This document shows, one piece after another, positions 14,923 to 17,009 of a DNA stretch of 17,009 nt. The notes under the pieces were generated by a model. The model did not search any database. It saw only the letters and a program-made list of their open reading frames with translations, and was not told the DNA's origin. The translations under genes were made by a program, and so were the position numbers. Numbering within the stretch: position 1 is the first letter of the stretch; every line of letters starts with the position of its first letter. The stretch lies in assembly GCA_002722385.1 (NCBI GenBank), contig PBLR01000021.1, positions 1-17,009 of the forward strand, read 5' to 3'. The stretch comes from SAR116 cluster bacterium. Its GTDB lineage: Bacteria; Pseudomonadota; Alphaproteobacteria; Puniceispirillales; Puniceispirillaceae.

Positions 14923-15666
14923 ATGTCCGGCATTCAGCTTGACGAAGCGCAAGCCCGTGTTCAGATGGCGGCCCTGTTCCGGCTGGCGGCCAGAGAAGGC
15001 CTGCATGAAGGCATTTCAAATCATTTCAGCTATGCGGTCTCAGAAGATGGCCAGCAATTTCTGATGAACCCTTATGGGATTCATTTCTCGCAGATCAAAG
15101 CCAGCGATTTGATGTTGTTTGACACCAGCTCGCCACCTGATCTGCAGGACAGCCGCGTGGATATCACTGCCTGGTCTATTCATGGGGCGATGCATCAGGC
15201 CAATCCGGCGGCGCGTTGTCTTGTGCATCTGCACCCTCATTATGCCACTGCTCTGGTCAGCCTTGAAAACCCTGACCTGCCGCCGATTGATCAGACCACC
15301 GCCCGTTTTTATAACCGTCTGGCCTGGGATGACGGGTTTGACGGGATGGGCATCGGGGATGAAGGGCTCAGGCTGGCGGGCCAGCTGGGCAATCATAACT
15401 GCATGATGATGGGCAGCCACGGCATTCTGGTGGCCGCAGATACACCTGGTCTGGCCTGGGATCTGGCTTATCATCTGGAACGCGCGGCCAAAACCTATAT
15501 CACCGCGCTCTCCACAGGGCGGCCGGTAAATCTGCTTGACCAAGCGACGGCTGAAAAAACCGCACGCCAGTGGGAAGATTATGATCAGACCACCGGCAAT
15601 CATCAGATTCATCTCGATGCGATGATGGCGGTTCTGGATGCAGAAGATAACAGCTACAGACACTAG
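14923..15666 (+). CDS. class II aldolase/adducin-fold protein, diverged active site
   Basis: The 247-residue protein has the aldolase-II fold. The N-terminal phosphate-side loop is HEGISNHFSY (28-37), then MNPYGIHFSQI (48-58), the metal-binding pair HLH (His102 and His104), and the third ligand in GSHGIL (His166). Aligned by eye to fuculose-phosphate aldolase, the catalytic Glu73 (in SSEWRFH) falls on Ala83 here (ITAWSIH). That argues against classical aldol cleavage and for a decarboxylase, dehydratase, oxygenase-like or adducin-like function. It uses the ATG at 14923 behind a strong purine-rich site. It is followed 71 bases later by an iron-type alcohol dehydrogenase and is divergent from an aldehyde dehydrogenase, so its product is probably an aldehyde or alcohol. 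The substrate is unknown. Confidence 0.85.
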   Translation: MSGIQLDEAQARVQMAALFRLAAREGLHEGISNHFSYAVSEDGQQFLMNPYGIHFSQIKASDLMLFDTSSPPDLQDSRVDITAWSIHGAMHQANPAARCLVHLHPHYATALVSLENPDLPPIDQTTARFYNRLAWDDGFDGMGIGDEGLRLAGQLGNHNCMMMGSHGILVAADTPGLAWDLAYHLERAAKTYITALSTGRPVNLLDQATAEKTARQWEDYDQTTGNHQIHLDAMMAVLDAEDNSYRH

Positions 15667-15737
15667 CATCTCAGCCGTTATCTCTCAGAACAAGGCTGCC
15701 TCGCCCGCCTCTGTAAGCATGTGAACAAGACCAGTGG

Positions 15738-16904
15738 ATGAAGAAGATTATGGATGAATTTGTGATTAACGCTGCCTCACCTGCTATCGTCACCAATCAG
15801 GGTTTGGAACAGGCGGTCTCGTTCTTTTCTGAACAGACCTGCCGTCATCTGCTGGTGCTGGCAGATCCTTACATGGTGCAGATCGGCCTTGCAGACGCCC
15901 TGAAGAAACTGGCCGGAACCAAACTGTCAGTCACGCTGTTCAGCGACTTTCAGGGCGAACCGAAAATCGGCTCGACACAAAAGGCTGTGGATCTGGCCAG
16001 GGCCGCCGGCGCAGATGCGGTTCTAGGGATTGGCGGCGGCTCTGCACTGGATATGGCCAAGATTGTGAAAACCTGTCTGAATGGGGGCCAGGATGTCAGC
16101 CATTATCTGATGCAGGCCAACCCGTTGCCGGAAAACCGCGATGTGCTCTGTGTGGTGATCCCGACTACAGCCGGGACCGGCTCAGAAGCCTCAGGGACCA
16201 ATATCATTACTTTGGAAAATGGTCATAAAGGCTGGGTCTGGGGCCCGCAGACAAAACCTGATCTGGTGATCCTTGACCCTGGCCTGACTGTGTCTCTGCC
16301 GCCTGATCTGACCGCCTGGACAGGGATGGATGCGCTTGTGCATGCGTTTGAAGCAGCAACCAATCATTATACCCACCCCGGGGCACAGCTTTATGCGCAT
16401 GAAGCGTTGCGGATCTGCCGGACCTCTCTGCCGCTGGCGGTTCAGGTGCCTGAAAGCCTGTCTGTCCGCCGCGATATGCTTCTGGCCAGCTATTATGCGG
16501 GCCGGGCAATTGATATGGTGTCCTGTTCGATTGCCCATGCCCTCAGCCATGCGCTGGCCTCATTGGGCCCGATTCATCATGGTCTGGCCACTGCCCTTGG
16601 CTTTGAGGCCAGCCTGCCTTTTGTGGTCGCAGCAGATACAAATAATATGCGCAGCGCGGCCTGGGCGTTCGGTGTATTTCATCTTGCCGATTTGCCTGAC
16701 ATTGTGTCTGGCTTCATGACAGAGCTGAACATCAGCCGGGCCCTGCCGCCGGCCTTTGCGGACAAGACAGCTGATGATTTACTGGCGGTTCTGCTGGCCG
16801 AAGAAATGCAGCCTATGCGCCAGGCCTGCCGCGTCTGGGCTGAAGAGGCAGACCTGGCCTCATTCGCCGCCACCTTGTTTGACCCCGAGCGGGCGGCGGC
16901 CTGA
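15738..16904 (+). CDS. iron-type (group III) alcohol dehydrogenase
   Basis: The 388-residue protein belongs to the FucO/AdhB-type Fe-ADH family, which interconverts alcohols and aldehydes with NAD(P). The nucleotide-binding GIGGGSALDMAK (97-108) and PTTAGTGSEAS (142-152) are typical. The four metal ligands can be placed by spacing with E. coli FucO: Asp198 and His202 (GMDALVHAFEA), His267 and His281 (SIAHALSHALASLGPIHHG); His271 matches the extra conserved histidine. It appears fully active. The start is the ATG at 15738; an ATG at 15750 behind GAAGAAG is also possible. With the aldolase-fold gene upstream and the divergent aldehyde dehydrogenase it would make an alcohol-aldehyde-acid route, echoing FucA/FucO/AldA logic, but no sugar kinase or isomerase is present. 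Confidence 0.9.
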   Translation: MKKIMDEFVINAASPAIVTNQGLEQAVSFFSEQTCRHLLVLADPYMVQIGLADALKKLAGTKLSVTLFSDFQGEPKIGSTQKAVDLARAAGADAVLGIGGGSALDMAKIVKTCLNGGQDVSHYLMQANPLPENRDVLCVVIPTTAGTGSEASGTNIITLENGHKGWVWGPQTKPDLVILDPGLTVSLPPDLTAWTGMDALVHAFEAATNHYTHPGAQLYAHEALRICRTSLPLAVQVPESLSVRRDMLLASYYAGRAIDMVSCSIAHALSHALASLGPIHHGLATALGFEASLPFVVAADTNNMRSAAWAFGVFHLADLPDIVSGFMTELNISRALPPAFADKTADDLLAVLLAEEMQPMRQACRVWAEEADLASFAATLFDPERAAA

Positions 16905-16944
16905 CCAATCTGTCTGCCGCATCCTGAAGGCATGTCGGAAACAA

Positions 16945-16975
16945 AGCCTTAAGAGGCTGAATTACGCTATTCAGC
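16945..16975 (+). other. two overlapping small hairpins after the Fe-ADH gene
   Basis: AGCCT (16945-16949) with AGGCT (16954-16958) forms a 5-bp stem with a 4-base loop. GCTGAAT (16956-16962) with ATTCAGC (16969-16975) forms a 7-bp stem with a 6-base loop. The two share bases 16956-16958, so only one can form at a time. No T-run follows, so this is not a standard terminator. The remaining bases to the window end hold no complete gene. Confidence 0.35.
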
Positions 16976-17009
16976 AGGCCTGTCAGGCGCAGTCTTAAGG
17001 TAAAGTCGG

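Noticed and set aside
15040..15669. 209-codon open frame opposite the aldolase-fold gene
   Set aside because: Antisense to a gene with intact motifs; its translation has no domain I recognise.
13350..16904. DMSP catabolic cluster (DddB/DddC type ADH and ALDH)
   Set aside because: No DddD, DddL, DddP or transporter gene is present, and the ALDH resembles betaine-aldehyde rather than malonate-semialdehyde dehydrogenases.
1..17009. CRISPR arrays, insertion sequences, tRNA genes, phage genes
   Set aside because: No repeat-spacer arrangement, transposase, tRNA T-loop pattern or phage-type protein was seen on either strand by eye.

Overview
The window looks like a compact alphaproteobacterial chromosome segment of about 55% GC. 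The main lineage marks are a GapR/DUF2312 nucleoid protein next to a DUF1244 protein, an MntR-type manganese regulator, and a GlxA/GbdR-like AraC regulator beside formate-tetrahydrofolate ligase. The mix of C1-folate, quaternary-amine-type and aldehyde genes would suit a marine group such as SAR116 or another Rhodospirillales-like lineage, but that placement is inference. I see no insertion sequence, phage gene, CRISPR array, tRNA or rRNA.

Layout. Bases 1-779 hold the tail of an unidentified upstream frame and an exported DUF3047 protein. Bases 771-2307 (minus) hold DUF1244, gapR and pyrF in one probable operon. Bases 2515-4421 hold mntR (+) meeting a membrane glycosyltransferase (-). Bases 4614-6047 hold sufE (+) abutting a GlxA-family regulator (-). 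That regulator is divergent from fhs (6244-7911), which is followed by a SpoU/TrmH RNA methyltransferase. An RlmI-like methyltransferase (-) comes next. Then comes a 306-bp intergenic region with a near-consensus sigma70 promoter and an intrinsic terminator only about 60 nt apart, followed by an Lrp/AsnC regulator (+). Bases 10454-14780 (minus) hold an aldehyde dehydrogenase, a GT4 glycosyltransferase and a glutamine-dependent asparagine-synthetase-like amidotransferase. Bases 14923-16904 (+) hold an aldolase-II/adducin-fold protein and an iron-type alcohol dehydrogenase, divergent from the aldehyde dehydrogenase.

How the genes may work together. The right end looks like a small alcohol/aldehyde/acid catabolic module built from three enzymes: aldolase-fold, Fe-ADH and ALDH. 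Its substrate cannot be read from sequence. The aldolase-fold protein appears to keep its metal-binding histidines but to lack the usual acid/base glutamate, so its chemistry may not be aldol cleavage. The GT4/AsnB pair is tightly coupled and could make an amidated surface sugar. The GlxA/GbdR-like regulator faces fhs across a region with a 21-bp-period direct repeat of the kind AraC proteins bind, suggesting that C1-folate entry is tied to a methylated-amine or similar signal.

Most genes are ordinary. The items most worth a second look are the promoter-terminator unit at 9761-9855, the tandem repeat at 6181-6214, the diverged aldolase-fold enzyme with its partners, and the very tight tail-to-tail packing of all five convergent gene pairs.
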